Positions 16,982-26,002 of a stretch of DNA of 64,000 nucleotides are shown one piece after another. The DNA is taken from NCBI GenBank assembly GCA_023418315.1, contig JAEZZY010000019.1:1-64000 (forward strand), in the 5' to 3' direction. Position numbers and translations under genes: made by a program. Within the stretch, counting starts at the first letter, position 1, and each line of letters starts with the position of its first letter. The stretch comes from Bacteroidota bacterium (GTDB lineage: Bacteria; Bacteroidota; Bacteroidia; Chitinophagales; Chitinophagaceae). The notes under the pieces were generated by a model that was not told the origin of the DNA, did no database searches, and saw only the letters and a list, made by a program, of their open reading frames with translations.

Positions 16982-19900
16982 ATGAAACTACTGAACGATC
17001 AGCTTTTCCAAAAGCGCTATGACCAACTGAATGCACAGCAAAAAAAAGCGGTGGATACGATTTACGGTCCTGTGATGGTGATAGCCGGCCCCGGCACCGG
17101 AAAAACCGAAGTGCTGGCTATGCGCATCGCTAATCTCCTAAGAAGCGAAGCACAAGTGCGCCCTAACGAAATTCTCTGCCTCACCTTCACCGACGAAGGT
17201 ACTGTGGCTATGCGCAAACGCCTTTTACAGATTGTAGGTGAAGCCGCACACCGTGTGCATATTTACACCTTCCATGCGTTTTGCAACAATATTATCCAAA
17301 GCAATATGGAGCGCTTCGGATTGCGTGATTTGATGCCTATATCCGACTTAGAACGTATGGATATAGTATATGAAATCATTGAAAATCTGGAAGCAGGTCA
17401 TTTGCTCAGAAGGCTGAAAGGCGATCTTTTTTATGATGCCAAAAATCTTCTTTCCTTGTTTGACCTAATGAAAACCGAAGACTGGAGCGTAGCACACATC
17501 AATGAAGAAATAGATGCCTATATCGAAAGCCTGCCGCAGCGTCCGGCGTTTCAATACAAACGAGCCAATTCAAAAAAAGGAATAAACATAGGCGACCCTA
17601 AAGAAGCGGATATAGCGAATGAAACCGGTAAAATGTTGCGCACTCGCGCCGCAGCAAATCTTTATTCGCTTTATCAGGCAAAAATGGAAGAAGCAGGACG
17701 CTATGATTTTAATGACATGATTCTATGGGTGCTGAATGCTTTTAAAAACCACCCGGATTTTTTGCAGACACAGCAGGAACGTTTTCAGTTTATTTTGGTG
17801 GATGAATTTCAGGATACGAGCGGTGCGCAAAGCGAATTGCTGAATATGCTTGCCGATTATTGGGAAGATCCTAACCTGTTTATAGTAGGCGATGATGATC
17901 AATCTATTTTTGAATTTCAAGGGGCAAGGCTGAAGAACATCAAAGATTTTTATGAAAAGTATAAGGCAACCATCCAGGTAATTGTGCTCAAAGAAAATTA
18001 CCGTTCCTCACAGCAAATCCTCAACCCCTCTACCCTTACTATAAAACACAATAAACAACGGTTGATTAACGAGCTGCAACATTTGCAACTGGACAAGGAG
18101 ATTCTTTCTGCAAATGCCCGTTTTGCAAATGAAGAAACACCGGCTCCCGCATTTACCGAGTATTACAACCAATTGCATGAAGAAGCCGAAGTAGTGCAGC
18201 AAATCGAACGGTTGCACCAAGCAGGAGTGCCGCTAAATCAGGTAGCTGTTTTGTATGCCCAGCACAAGCAGGCAACGAATATCATTGACATGCTCGAACG
18301 CAAAAAATTGCCTTATTGGGTAAAGCGTCCGGTGAATATTTTAGAGCTGCCTCTGGTGCAACAATTGCTGAATGTCTTTCGTTATGTGGATGCAGAACAT
18401 AGGAAACCCTTTGCTGGAGAAGAATGGATATTTCTGTTATTACACAGTCCGTTTTTTAATGTTTATCCTATTGATGTCGCTACACTAAGCCTATATCTTC
18501 AATCCAAAACCGCAAAGCATAAACGGTGGCGCTACCTTTTGCAAGACAGTTTGCTTTTGGAAACACTGGAGCTGAAAAACCCTGCATCCCTCCGAAAGCT
18601 GGGCGAAAATCTGGAACAATGGATTGGTGAAGTGCAAACCTTGACCTTGCCTATGCTGCTTCAGAAAGTCTTGTATGACGGCGGTGTGGTTGCCCACGTG
18701 ATGAAAGGCGAAGGGCAGATATGGGATATGCAGGTGTTGCATACGTTTTTTGAATTTGTGAAGGAAGAATGTGATAAAAAACCTCGGATAAAAATAAGCG
18801 ATTTTCTGGCTACGCTGGAACGTATGGAAGGTGAAGGAATCAGTTTGCCCATTCAAAAAACCGTGCAGCAGGAAAACGGCGTGCGCTTCTATACCGCCTT
18901 CAGCGCTAAAGGACACGAGTTTGAACATGTGTTTATTATAGGCGTTACCAAAAATTTTTGGGAAGAAAAACGCGGCGGCAATAGAGGATTTTCCTTGCCG
19001 GATACGCTCACCACCTTAGCACAGCAGGAAGAAGAAATAAATAATACGGAAGAAGTTTCACGGCGATTATTTTATGTAGCAATGACCCGTGCAAAAAAAC
19101 ATTTGTACATATCTTATGCGCGGCAGGATAATAAGGGAAAAGATATACAGCCCTCTATGTTTGTAGATGCTATCAGTGAAGCAAATGCTCGCATTCAACA
19201 AGCGGCTTCGGATGAAGAAGTGATGAAACATATCGGCACGCTGTTGCTGCCTGAGCCTTCAACAGAAATTACTTTAGTGAGAAAGGAATTGCTGGAAAGA
19301 AGGTTAGAACATTTTGTCCTGAGCGTGTCGGCTATGAACAAATATTTACGATGCCCATTGTCATTTTATTATGAATATATCCTTAGGGTTCCGGAAGCCA
19401 AATCGGATGCACTGTCGTTTGGAATCGCTATTCACTTTGCTTTGGAACAACTCTTCAAAAAAATGAATGCGGATGAACAAAAAAACTTTCCGGCGAAAGA
19501 GCAAGTGATAAAAGATTTTTTCTATGCCATGAAACGTGAAGAAGGCTCATTTACTCCGATACAATACGAACGTAGGTTAGAAATGGGCGAAAAAATATTG
19601 AATGAATACTATGAAAAATATATAGGCACGTTCAACAAAATTGTCCTTACAGAGTATAATGTGAATCAAGTAACCATCAATGGAGTGCCGGCAAAAGGCA
19701 AGCTGGATAAAATAGAATTTATAGGACATGACTGCATCGTTACAGATTACAAAACCGGCAACCCTGATAAGGCTTCGAGAAAGGAATTGTTAGGCCCGTC
19801 TGAGGCAAATCCGCTTGGCGGCGATTACTGGCGACAAATGGTTTTTTATAAATTATTGCTGGATAATTTTCCTCCCGCATTCGGATGGAAGATGATAGAA

Positions 19901-20128
19901 GGCGTATTTGATTTTATAGAAATGAACAGCAAAAATGAATATGTGCGGTTTAAAATTCCGATTCAGGAGCATGACCTCACCGTGGTAAAAGAACAGGTAA
20001 AAGACGTGTACGACAAAATCATGAATCATGAATTTGATAAAGGGTGCAATGAAGAAAACTGTCGCTGGTGTAACTTTGCGAAGAGCTATCAGCTCACGGA
20101 AACCCCCGCTACGGAAGCGGAGATATAA
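16982..20128 (+). CDS. UvrD/AddA-type helicase fused to an Fe-S PD-(D/E)XK nuclease
   Basis: A 1048-aa SF1A DNA helicase with Walker A GPGTGKT (36-42), motif II DEFQD (about 273), motif III GDDDQSIFEFQGA, motif IV KENYRSSQQI, motif V TAFSAKGHEFEHVFI and motif VI RRLFYVAMTRAKKHLYI. The C-terminal 250 residues are a PDDEXK_1/RecB-like nuclease: GKLDKIE (about 905) then DYKTG (about 922) and QMVFYK. Four cysteines (one in LRCPLSFYYEY near 789, three in CNEENCRWC near 1021-1029) fit an AddB/Cas4-type 4Fe-4S staple. It therefore combines AddA- and AddB-like parts in one chain for double-strand break processing or foreign DNA degradation. Only 8 bp separate it from the J-protein gene. Confidence 0.92.
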   Translation: MKLLNDQLFQKRYDQLNAQQKKAVDTIYGPVMVIAGPGTGKTEVLAMRIANLLRSEAQVRPNEILCLTFTDEGTVAMRKRLLQIVGEAAHRVHIYTFHAFCNNIIQSNMERFGLRDLMPISDLERMDIVYEIIENLEAGHLLRRLKGDLFYDAKNLLSLFDLMKTEDWSVAHINEEIDAYIESLPQRPAFQYKRANSKKGINIGDPKEADIANETGKMLRTRAAANLYSLYQAKMEEAGRYDFNDMILWVLNAFKNHPDFLQTQQERFQFILVDEFQDTSGAQSELLNMLADYWEDPNLFIVGDDDQSIFEFQGARLKNIKDFYEKYKATIQVIVLKENYRSSQQILNPSTLTIKHNKQRLINELQHLQLDKEILSANARFANEETPAPAFTEYYNQLHEEAEVVQQIERLHQAGVPLNQVAVLYAQHKQATNIIDMLERKKLPYWVKRPVNILELPLVQQLLNVFRYVDAEHRKPFAGEEWIFLLLHSPFFNVYPIDVATLSLYLQSKTAKHKRWRYLLQDSLLLETLELKNPASLRKLGENLEQWIGEVQTLTLPMLLQKVLYDGGVVAHVMKGEGQIWDMQVLHTFFEFVKEECDKKPRIKISDFLATLERMEGEGISLPIQKTVQQENGVRFYTAFSAKGHEFEHVFIIGVTKNFWEEKRGGNRGFSLPDTLTTLAQQEEEINNTEEVSRRLFYVAMTRAKKHLYISYARQDNKGKDIQPSMFVDAISEANARIQQAASDEEVMKHIGTLLLPEPSTEITLVRKELLERRLEHFVLSVSAMNKYLRCPLSFYYEYILRVPEAKSDALSFGIAIHFALEQLFKKMNADEQKNFPAKEQVIKDFFYAMKREEGSFTPIQYERRLEMGEKILNEYYEKYIGTFNKIVLTEYNVNQVTINGVPAKGKLDKIEFIGHDCIVTDYKTGNPDKASRKELLGPSEANPLGGDYWRQMVFYKLLLDNFPPAFGWKMIEGVFDFIEMNSKNEYVRFKIPIQEHDLTVVKEQVKDVYDKIMNHEFDKGCNEENCRWCNFAKSYQLTETPATEAEI

Positions 20129-20136
20129 ACTGTTGA

Positions 20137-20784
20137 ATGGCGATAAAAAACCACTACCAAACGTTGCGGCTGCCACCTTCCGCTTCGCAGGAGGAAATTA
20201 AAAAAGCATTCAGAAAGCTGGCACACCAGTATCATCCCGATAAAAATGAACTTGCGGGTACGCATAAACTATTTCTCGAAATTCAGGAAGCATACCGTAT
20301 TCTTAGCAACCCCATAGCCAAAAAGCGGTATGATGAAGAACGGTATTTTTCGGGCTTTTCTTCATCTCATAAAACCGTATCCGTTTCCGCAGAGTCGGTA
20401 TTGAAACAAGCTGTCGAATTACGGGCTTACACCGTTCATTTATATACGTCGGATATGAATCACCTTGCTCTATACGAATATACACAGCAGCTTCTTTCGG
20501 ATGTGCATCTGGCTTATCTGGAGCAGGAGGGCAATGAGGAAAAAAATAATCAGATTGTAAAAGAACTTTTACAGGCGGTAAAAAAACTCCAGTTTTCTTT
20601 TTATGAAAAATTCGCCATGCGGTTAGCGGAAATAAAACCCCTCAGCTCAGCTATGCACTCCTTAATCCTGGCAGAATTGAACGCACGGAGAGAGGAACAA
20701 CGTTTTAAAAAATGGTTGCCGCTGCTGGTGATGATCACCGTGTTCTTGCTTTGCTTTTTTATGTATCTCTATAGCCGCCGGTAG
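20137..20784 (+). CDS. Membrane-anchored J-domain protein
   Basis: A 215-aa protein. Residues 1-70 form a J domain (HYQTLRLPPSASQEEIKKAF…HQYHPDKN…YRILSNPIAKKRYDEERY) with the essential HPD intact, so it should stimulate an Hsp70 (DnaK) ATPase. There is no Gly/Phe or zinc-finger region; instead a helical middle (75-185) and one C-terminal transmembrane helix (WLPLLVMITVFLLCFFMYLY) ending SRR. The J domain would face the cytoplasm. It is translated from the same transcript as the helicase-nuclease (8 bp spacing); a functional link is inference. Confidence 0.9.
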   Translation: MAIKNHYQTLRLPPSASQEEIKKAFRKLAHQYHPDKNELAGTHKLFLEIQEAYRILSNPIAKKRYDEERYFSGFSSSHKTVSVSAESVLKQAVELRAYTVHLYTSDMNHLALYEYTQQLLSDVHLAYLEQEGNEEKNNQIVKELLQAVKKLQFSFYEKFAMRLAEIKPLSSAMHSLILAELNARREEQRFKKWLPLLVMITVFLLCFFMYLYSRR

Positions 20785-20799
20785 TTGCCGTGCACACCA

Positions 20800-23274
20800 C
20801 TATTTCCCGAAAAGCGTATAAACCAAAGTGCCTATAGTAGCTAAGGCGGTAGTAATGGCCACCACTTCGGTGGTAGAGAGCTTGCCTTTGTTTTCCGGTT
20901 TTATAGGGACAAATATTTCTGCACCGGGTTTTACTTTAGGATAGTTTTTGAAGAATAAAAAATTCTTTGTACCGCTCACCGACCCGTTTGCATAAGTGAT
21001 GTACGAACGTTTTTTATAGGCTTTTCCGGTGAAACCTCCGCCACTGTTTATGTATTTCTTAAAACTACCGGCTGTATAGATAACGGCTGATGGCGCTAAT
21101 ACTTCCCCGCTTACTTTTACGGTTTGTAATTGCTTGGGCACGCTGAGGATATCACCGTCTTGTACCAGCAAATCATAGCTTCGTCCGGGTTTGTTGAGGA
21201 TGCGCTCTAAATTAATCCCTACAAAATTGTTCCTTGCTATGGCGCTTCTTATATCGGTATGTGTTTCGGCAGAAGTGTCGGTTTGTTTCTTTTGAATATC
21301 TTCAAACTTAGCAAGACTCAGCTCTTCTTGCTCTTGTTCTAATAGCGTTTTGTCGCCGCGTTCCCGTTTCAAAGAAGCGCCTTCCCTATAGGCAGTTGCG
21401 GTCAAGCCACCTGCACGTTTAATAATATCGGAAATCCGTTCATTTTTGGAAGAGATAGTATAGGTTCCGGGATATAAAACTTCACCTTCTACTAATATGG
21501 TTTTTTGCTTTTCATAGCCCGGTGCCGGATATACGGAGATGATATCAAAAGGTTGTAAAATAAACTTGCTGGCTTCTTTTAAATCTTTATCCAAAGCAAC
21601 CGTAAATATCTGCGCGGTGGCTGCTGTATCCGACCGTTGATTTACATTTTTTAGTCTGCGTGCCACTTCAATTCTTTTGGAAGTAGCGCTTTCCTTAAAT
21701 CCTCCCGACATAAGAATCGCATCTTCCAGGGTCATGCTTTCCCCATATTTCATAATTCCCGGTGTGCGTACTTCTCCGCTAACAGTGATAGTGTATTCTT
21801 CTTTCAAATCAAATAGCGAAGGAATCGTGATAATATCTTCTCGGATCAGTGCAATATCCGTAGCTTTTCCGGATAGAATATCGGCAGTGCTGAAGGAAAT
21901 GATTTGTCTGGTAAGATCTTCTTTCAATCTTGTAATATAGCCTCGATTGGTGAAGGCATCTTCTTTAAGTCCATCCGCTTTGGCGATAAGTTGGGATAAG
22001 GTAAGTCCTTCCGTCAGCTCAAATTCACCCGGGCGAAACACGGCTCCGTTGAGGGTAATTCTGTTTGTGAAACGGTCTAAAATTCTTTCTACATAAAATT
22101 TATCTCCGGTAGAGGGAACATAATTTTCATATTGGTCGGAAGTAATGTCCCGGATTTCATGCTCAGTATCTGTATTCTTCAATACTTTGATCCTTGCTTT
22201 ATAGGCATTTTCGTTAAATCCTCCCGCAAACCGAATCAGATCGCCGAGGGTTTCATTGAATTTCATTTCAAAAATAGCAGGGTGTTTTACTTCTCCATTC
22301 ATTTCCACGCGGGTTTTGTAGGAAGGTATGCGGATAACGTCTTGATCTTGCAAACGCACATTGTTTTTAAGCGTGCCGTACAGCAAGAAATCATAAACAT
22401 CCAGAATGGCGATGGTTTCGCTGCCGCGGATAATCTGTACCTGACGGTAAGAGCCGTTTTCGTTGGGGCCGCCGGAGGCATAAAGCGCATTGAATACATT
22501 CGCTACGGAAGGCAGCGTATAGGTGCCGGGTTTCACGATTTCGCCGGTCAAGACTACTTTAATGCTGCGGATGTTTCCTAACGTAATGCCTACTTTGGTA
22601 TTCCCGTTTTTTATGTCGGGATAAACGGTAGTCAGTTTTGCCCGGATGCGCGAGGTAGCTTGCTCTATCGTAGCGCCGCCTACTTGCACCAGGCCCACCA
22701 ACGGTACATTGATGGTTCCTTCGGGAGTAACGGTAAGGTTGTAATTGGCTTCCGAATATCCGTAAATATCCAATAGGATTTCATCATCCGGGCCTATTTG
22801 ATAATCAATAGGCGTAGCGATTCTCAGGTTCGGTTCGAAGGTGAGGTTGGAATTGCTGAATAACTCAGAGCCGAATATCCGTGAGCGTTTGCGTAGCAGC
22901 GAGTCCGTTTTCTCATCGCTTTCTCTTTCATCCGTTTCCCCTGCCACCTGCCGTTCATCCGTTGTTTTTTGAGAATCGGTTCCTGTTTTTCTTTTTGACG
23001 ATGCAGCGTCTTGGCGTTTCAACCGCTCTACCCGCGCACGTAATTTTGCTACTTCCGAAGTGGGCAATCCGCGTGCTATAGCTAATTGCTCCAGTTGCGC
23101 ATCACCCATGCCTGCTGCTTCCGCCTGATTTATAAATTGACGAACCTGCGCATCACTCAGCTCATCCACTTTCACGGTCGAAAGGTTTTGCATATCGGGC
23201 GCTTGGGCACCTGCCGGCAATGCAATAAATAGGAAGATGACAAGCAGACAATATGAAACTATTTTTTGAAACAT
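20800..23274 (-). CDS. SLBB-repeat polysaccharide export protein (Wza-like)
   Basis: An 824-aa protein with signal peptide MFQKIVSYCLLVIFLFIALPAGAQ, then a helical acidic/basic region (30-125) and a Poly_export domain (about 150-235, YQIGPDDEILLDIYGYSE…GTINVPLVGLVQVGG). Six SLBB units follow, each with a V-x-G-E-V-x-x-P-G-x-Y-like core (VVLTGEIVKPGTYTL, VEMNGEVKHPAIFEM, ITLNGAVFRPGEFEL, ITVSGEVRTPGIMKY, ILVEGEVLYPGTYTI, VKVSGEVLAPSAVIY). A C-terminal hydrophobic helix ends YTLFGK. It should form the outer-membrane/periplasmic channel for capsule or exopolysaccharide. No Wzc or glycosyltransferase genes are adjacent. Standard Wza has two SLBB units, but long versions are common in this phylum. 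Confidence 0.92.
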   Translation of the reverse strand: MFQKIVSYCLLVIFLFIALPAGAQAPDMQNLSTVKVDELSDAQVRQFINQAEAAGMGDAQLEQLAIARGLPTSEVAKLRARVERLKRQDAASSKRKTGTDSQKTTDERQVAGETDERESDEKTDSLLRKRSRIFGSELFSNSNLTFEPNLRIATPIDYQIGPDDEILLDIYGYSEANYNLTVTPEGTINVPLVGLVQVGGATIEQATSRIRAKLTTVYPDIKNGNTKVGITLGNIRSIKVVLTGEIVKPGTYTLPSVANVFNALYASGGPNENGSYRQVQIIRGSETIAILDVYDFLLYGTLKNNVRLQDQDVIRIPSYKTRVEMNGEVKHPAIFEMKFNETLGDLIRFAGGFNENAYKARIKVLKNTDTEHEIRDITSDQYENYVPSTGDKFYVERILDRFTNRITLNGAVFRPGEFELTEGLTLSQLIAKADGLKEDAFTNRGYITRLKEDLTRQIISFSTADILSGKATDIALIREDIITIPSLFDLKEEYTITVSGEVRTPGIMKYGESMTLEDAILMSGGFKESATSKRIEVARRLKNVNQRSDTAATAQIFTVALDKDLKEASKFILQPFDIISVYPAPGYEKQKTILVEGEVLYPGTYTISSKNERISDIIKRAGGLTATAYREGASLKRERGDKTLLEQEQEELSLAKFEDIQKKQTDTSAETHTDIRSAIARNNFVGINLERILNKPGRSYDLLVQDGDILSVPKQLQTVKVSGEVLAPSAVIYTAGSFKKYINSGGGFTGKAYKKRSYITYANGSVSGTKNFLFFKNYPKVKPGAEIFVPIKPENKGKLSTTEVVAITTALATIGTLVYTLFGK

Positions 23275-23511
23275 CTATGATGCAAGTTTTTTGAAAAGGA
23301 TAATATTAGAGAAAAGCTCTGATTAAATATAAAAACCGGACAAAAATAATCGTTTTGCCATGCAATACTATATCCTGATGAAGAAAATAGAAACTGCTGA
23401 ATCCGTTCTAAAATCAGTTTGTGCGGCTTATGCGAAATTTTACAGGGCTATAGGCTGCGTACGCTTCCGCAGCAAAGATTTGGTATTGAATATAGAATAG
23501 GAAAGTTGCCT

Positions 23512-24819
23512 TTATGCTATCCGTTTTATATCTGCACCAAGTGCGTTCAGTCGTTCATCTATACGTTCGTAGCCACGGTCTATCTGGTCAATGTTGTGAA
23601 TGGTGCTTTTTCCTTGTGCGGATAATGCAGCGATGAGCAAAGCCACACCGGCGCGTATATCCGGCGATACCATGTTGATGCCGCGCAAAGCTACTTGTCT
23701 GTCCAGCCCTATAACCACCGCACGGTGCGGGTCGCAGAGAACAATCTGTGCTCCCATTTCAATGAGTTTATCTACAAAAAACAACCGGCTCTCAAACATT
23801 TTTTGATGAATGAGTACCGTGCCTTTGGCGTGTGCTGCCGTTACCAATACAATGCTCAAAAGATCGGGAGTGAAGCCGGGCCAAGGATGGTCGTACACCG
23901 TAAGAATGGAGCCGTCTATGAATTTTTGTATGCTGTAGCTTTCTTGTGCGGGTAGGTAGAGGTCATTTCCTTTTATTTGTAGGCGGATGCCCAATCGTTG
24001 AAACACATCGGGAATCACGCCGAGGTGTTCTATATCGGCATTTTTAATGGTAAGCTCACTTTGAGTAGCGGCTGCAAGTCCTATAAACGAACCCACTTCT
24101 ATCATATCTGCAAGCAACCGATGTTCGCAACCCTTTAGTTTTTGCACACCTTCTATGGTGAGGAGATTGGAACTGATGCCACTGATTTTTGCTCCCATTT
24201 TATTAAGCATTTTACAAAGCTGCTGCACATAAGGTTCGCAAGCGGCGTTGTATATTGTTGTGCAGCCTTCGGTAAGCACGGCTGCCATAATGAGATTGGC
24301 TGTGCCGGTTACGGAAGGTTCATCCATAAGAATGGCTGCTCCGCGACGATGGCTGCCGTCCAGCATAAAAAGACTTTCTTCCGTATTGTATTCAAAGGAT
24401 ACTCCTAATTTTTCAAAACCGAGGATATGTGTGTCTAATCTGCGTCTGCCGATTTTATCACCGCCCGGTTGAGGAATGTGTGCTTTACCAAAGCGGGCAA
24501 GCATAGGACCTGCAATCATTACCGCACCGCGCAGCTTTCCGGATTTTTTTTTGAAATTTTTATCTATAAAAAAATCAGGATTCACTTTATCGGCTTGCAG
24601 CACTATGGTATGAGGTTGCGGACGAGATACCGTTACGCCCATATCGCTCATCAGCTCGATGAGCATATTCACATCTAAGATATCCGGTACATTATGGTAC
24701 GTTATAGATTCATCCGTTAGTAAAGCTGCACAGAGTACTTGCAATGCTTCATTTTTGGCTCCTTGCGGAGTGATGCTACCTTGCAGCGGTTTCCCGCCTC
24801 TTATTTCAAAAGCGCTCAT
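23512..24819 (-). CDS. murA: UDP-N-acetylglucosamine 1-carboxyvinyltransferase
   Basis: First committed step of peptidoglycan synthesis: enolpyruvyl transfer from phosphoenolpyruvate to UDP-GlcNAc, cytosolic. The 435-aa length is normal. Motifs are PQGAKNEALQ near the start (Lys22-Asn23), DMIEVGSFIG, DGSILTVYDHPWPGFTPDL and DRGYERIDERL at the end. The active-site loop reads PQPGGDKIGRRRLDTH, with Asp121 where most MurA enzymes have the fosfomycin-reactive Cys; the Asp form is active and expected to be fosfomycin-insensitive. It lies downstream of DUF4290 on the same strand with 74 bp between, containing a 16-bp tandem repeat. Confidence 0.96.
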   Translation of the reverse strand: MSAFEIRGGKPLQGSITPQGAKNEALQVLCAALLTDESITYHNVPDILDVNMLIELMSDMGVTVSRPQPHTIVLQADKVNPDFFIDKNFKKKSGKLRGAVMIAGPMLARFGKAHIPQPGGDKIGRRRLDTHILGFEKLGVSFEYNTEESLFMLDGSHRRGAAILMDEPSVTGTANLIMAAVLTEGCTTIYNAACEPYVQQLCKMLNKMGAKISGISSNLLTIEGVQKLKGCEHRLLADMIEVGSFIGLAAATQSELTIKNADIEHLGVIPDVFQRLGIRLQIKGNDLYLPAQESYSIQKFIDGSILTVYDHPWPGFTPDLLSIVLVTAAHAKGTVLIHQKMFESRLFFVDKLIEMGAQIVLCDPHRAVVIGLDRQVALRGINMVSPDIRAGVALLIAALSAQGKSTIHNIDQIDRGYERIDERLNALGADIKRIA

Positions 24820-24832
24820 ACCTAAAAATAAA

Positions 24833-24864
24833 TAGTTGATTGATGGAATAGTTGATTGATGGAA
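24833..24864. repeat. 16-bp perfect tandem duplication
   Basis: TAGTTGATTGATGGAA occurs twice head to tail (24833-24848 and 24849-24864) in the gap between the DUF4290 gene and murA. It sits 14 nt upstream of the murA start, where it would alter the 5' leader or promoter spacing. Confidence 0.9.
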
Positions 24865-24893
24865 AATCTAATAGTAAGGCAGTGGTGTGCATC

Positions 24894-25562
24894 TTATTTC
24901 TTTTTAAATTTACGGTTCTTGTTATAATTGCCTCCATTGTTGTAGTTACGATTGTTTCCGCCGCCTTGTCCATTTCGGTTTCGGTTGTTGTTGTTATTCC
25001 GGTTTTGCTTATAATTCCTATTGTCGAAATGCACTTTATAGCCGCCGGATTCGTATTTGAGCTCGCCATTGCTCAGCTCGAGCAATTCATTTTTAATCAT
25101 GTCGTCATGCACAGGTTCTTTATGCCAGTTGGTATAGGCAAGTTTCATGTAGTAGCCGATGATTTGTGTGAAGCCTTGTCTTTTTTCCGGGTCTTCTTCT
25201 TGCAGTGCTTTTTCGATAAGAGAAGTCAGGTTTTTTCCGAAATGCCTGTTGCGTACATTTTCTTTAGGGTAGGGGAGCATCTCCGGTTTTTTCATCACTT
25301 CTTCCCTTGATGGCGGCGGGTAGGGGCCGTCCACATCTAATTGGAAATCGGTCATCTGATGCAGATGGTCCCAAAGTTTGTGTTTATAGTCTTCTATGGT
25401 TTTGAGATGAGGCGTTAATGTGGCCATTAGTTCTACAATGGCTTCTGCATTTCTCAATCTTTTTTCTCTGTCTTCGATGGTCATTACATATTCCACCATT
25501 CGTTGCACATTTCTTCCGTATTCGGGCATCAGCATTTTGCTGCGCGTAGTATTATATTCCAT
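24894..25562 (-). CDS. DUF4290 family protein
   Basis: A 222-aa protein. The first 170 residues match the Bacteroidota family DUF4290: MEYNTTRSKMLMPEYGRNVQ, then TIEDREKRLRNAEAIVELM and the block RNRHFGKNLTSLIEKALQEE. It is predicted cytosolic and helical. The C-terminal 40 residues are low complexity (Asn, Arg, Gly runs such as YKQNRNNNNNRNRNGQGGG) ending in RKFKKK, a basic disordered tail that could bind RNA or DNA. The family has no known role, but its usual pairing with murA, as here on the same strand, is noted. One operon is likely. Confidence 0.88.
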   Translation of the reverse strand: MEYNTTRSKMLMPEYGRNVQRMVEYVMTIEDREKRLRNAEAIVELMATLTPHLKTIEDYKHKLWDHLHQMTDFQLDVDGPYPPPSREEVMKKPEMLPYPKENVRNRHFGKNLTSLIEKALQEEDPEKRQGFTQIIGYYMKLAYTNWHKEPVHDDMIKNELLELSNGELKYESGGYKVHFDNRNYKQNRNNNNNRNRNGQGGGNNRNYNNGGNYNKNRKFKKK

Positions 25563-26002
25563 GTTTAATTTTTTTTAGTAAGAAAATAAGTAGGTATCAA
25601 ACGGCGCAAGACAGAATAGTTTCTTAGGCACGTTTAGGATATAGTAGCAAGTCTTATTCTTCATTAAATGGGGGAAAGGAGGGAAAGAATAATATTGCCG
25701 GAGCGTGGTAAAGGTAGGGGAAATAGCGGTTTTAAAAAAAATCGTCTGCTGATCCTTTTACAAAAAGCCCTATACTGGCAAGAACTGGCGATGGTCATTC
25801 GCAGCATAGCTTCTTGGCCACTCATTCTGTAATCTAATCATCCTACTTACCAAGAGTTTAAGCCCAGTCTTTTTATCAATTCAAATATCCCAAATGATGA
25901 AATGAGTATTATTATAGGTATCAAAAATATTTGCCAAGTTATAAAAACATACCCTATGCTAATACTTCATTTTATCTTCACTCTTTCATATTTTACAGTA
26001 AG
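25563..26002. other. Intergenic region with repeat copy A
   Basis: These 440 bp are AT-rich with no gene recognised. They contain the left copy of a ~57-bp dispersed repeat (25787-25843). The frame extending upstream of 26003 (to 25931) reads MPSYKNIPYANTS… and looks non-coding. No TAnnTTTG box was found close to 26003. Confidence 0.6.
25787..25843 (+). repeat. Dispersed imperfect direct repeat, copy A
   Basis: Starts GGCGATGGTCATTCGCAGCA and continues …CTTCTTGGCCACTCATTC…ATCATCC. It matches 28050-28107 with about eight differences and one 1-bp gap, in the same orientation. Confidence 0.85.
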
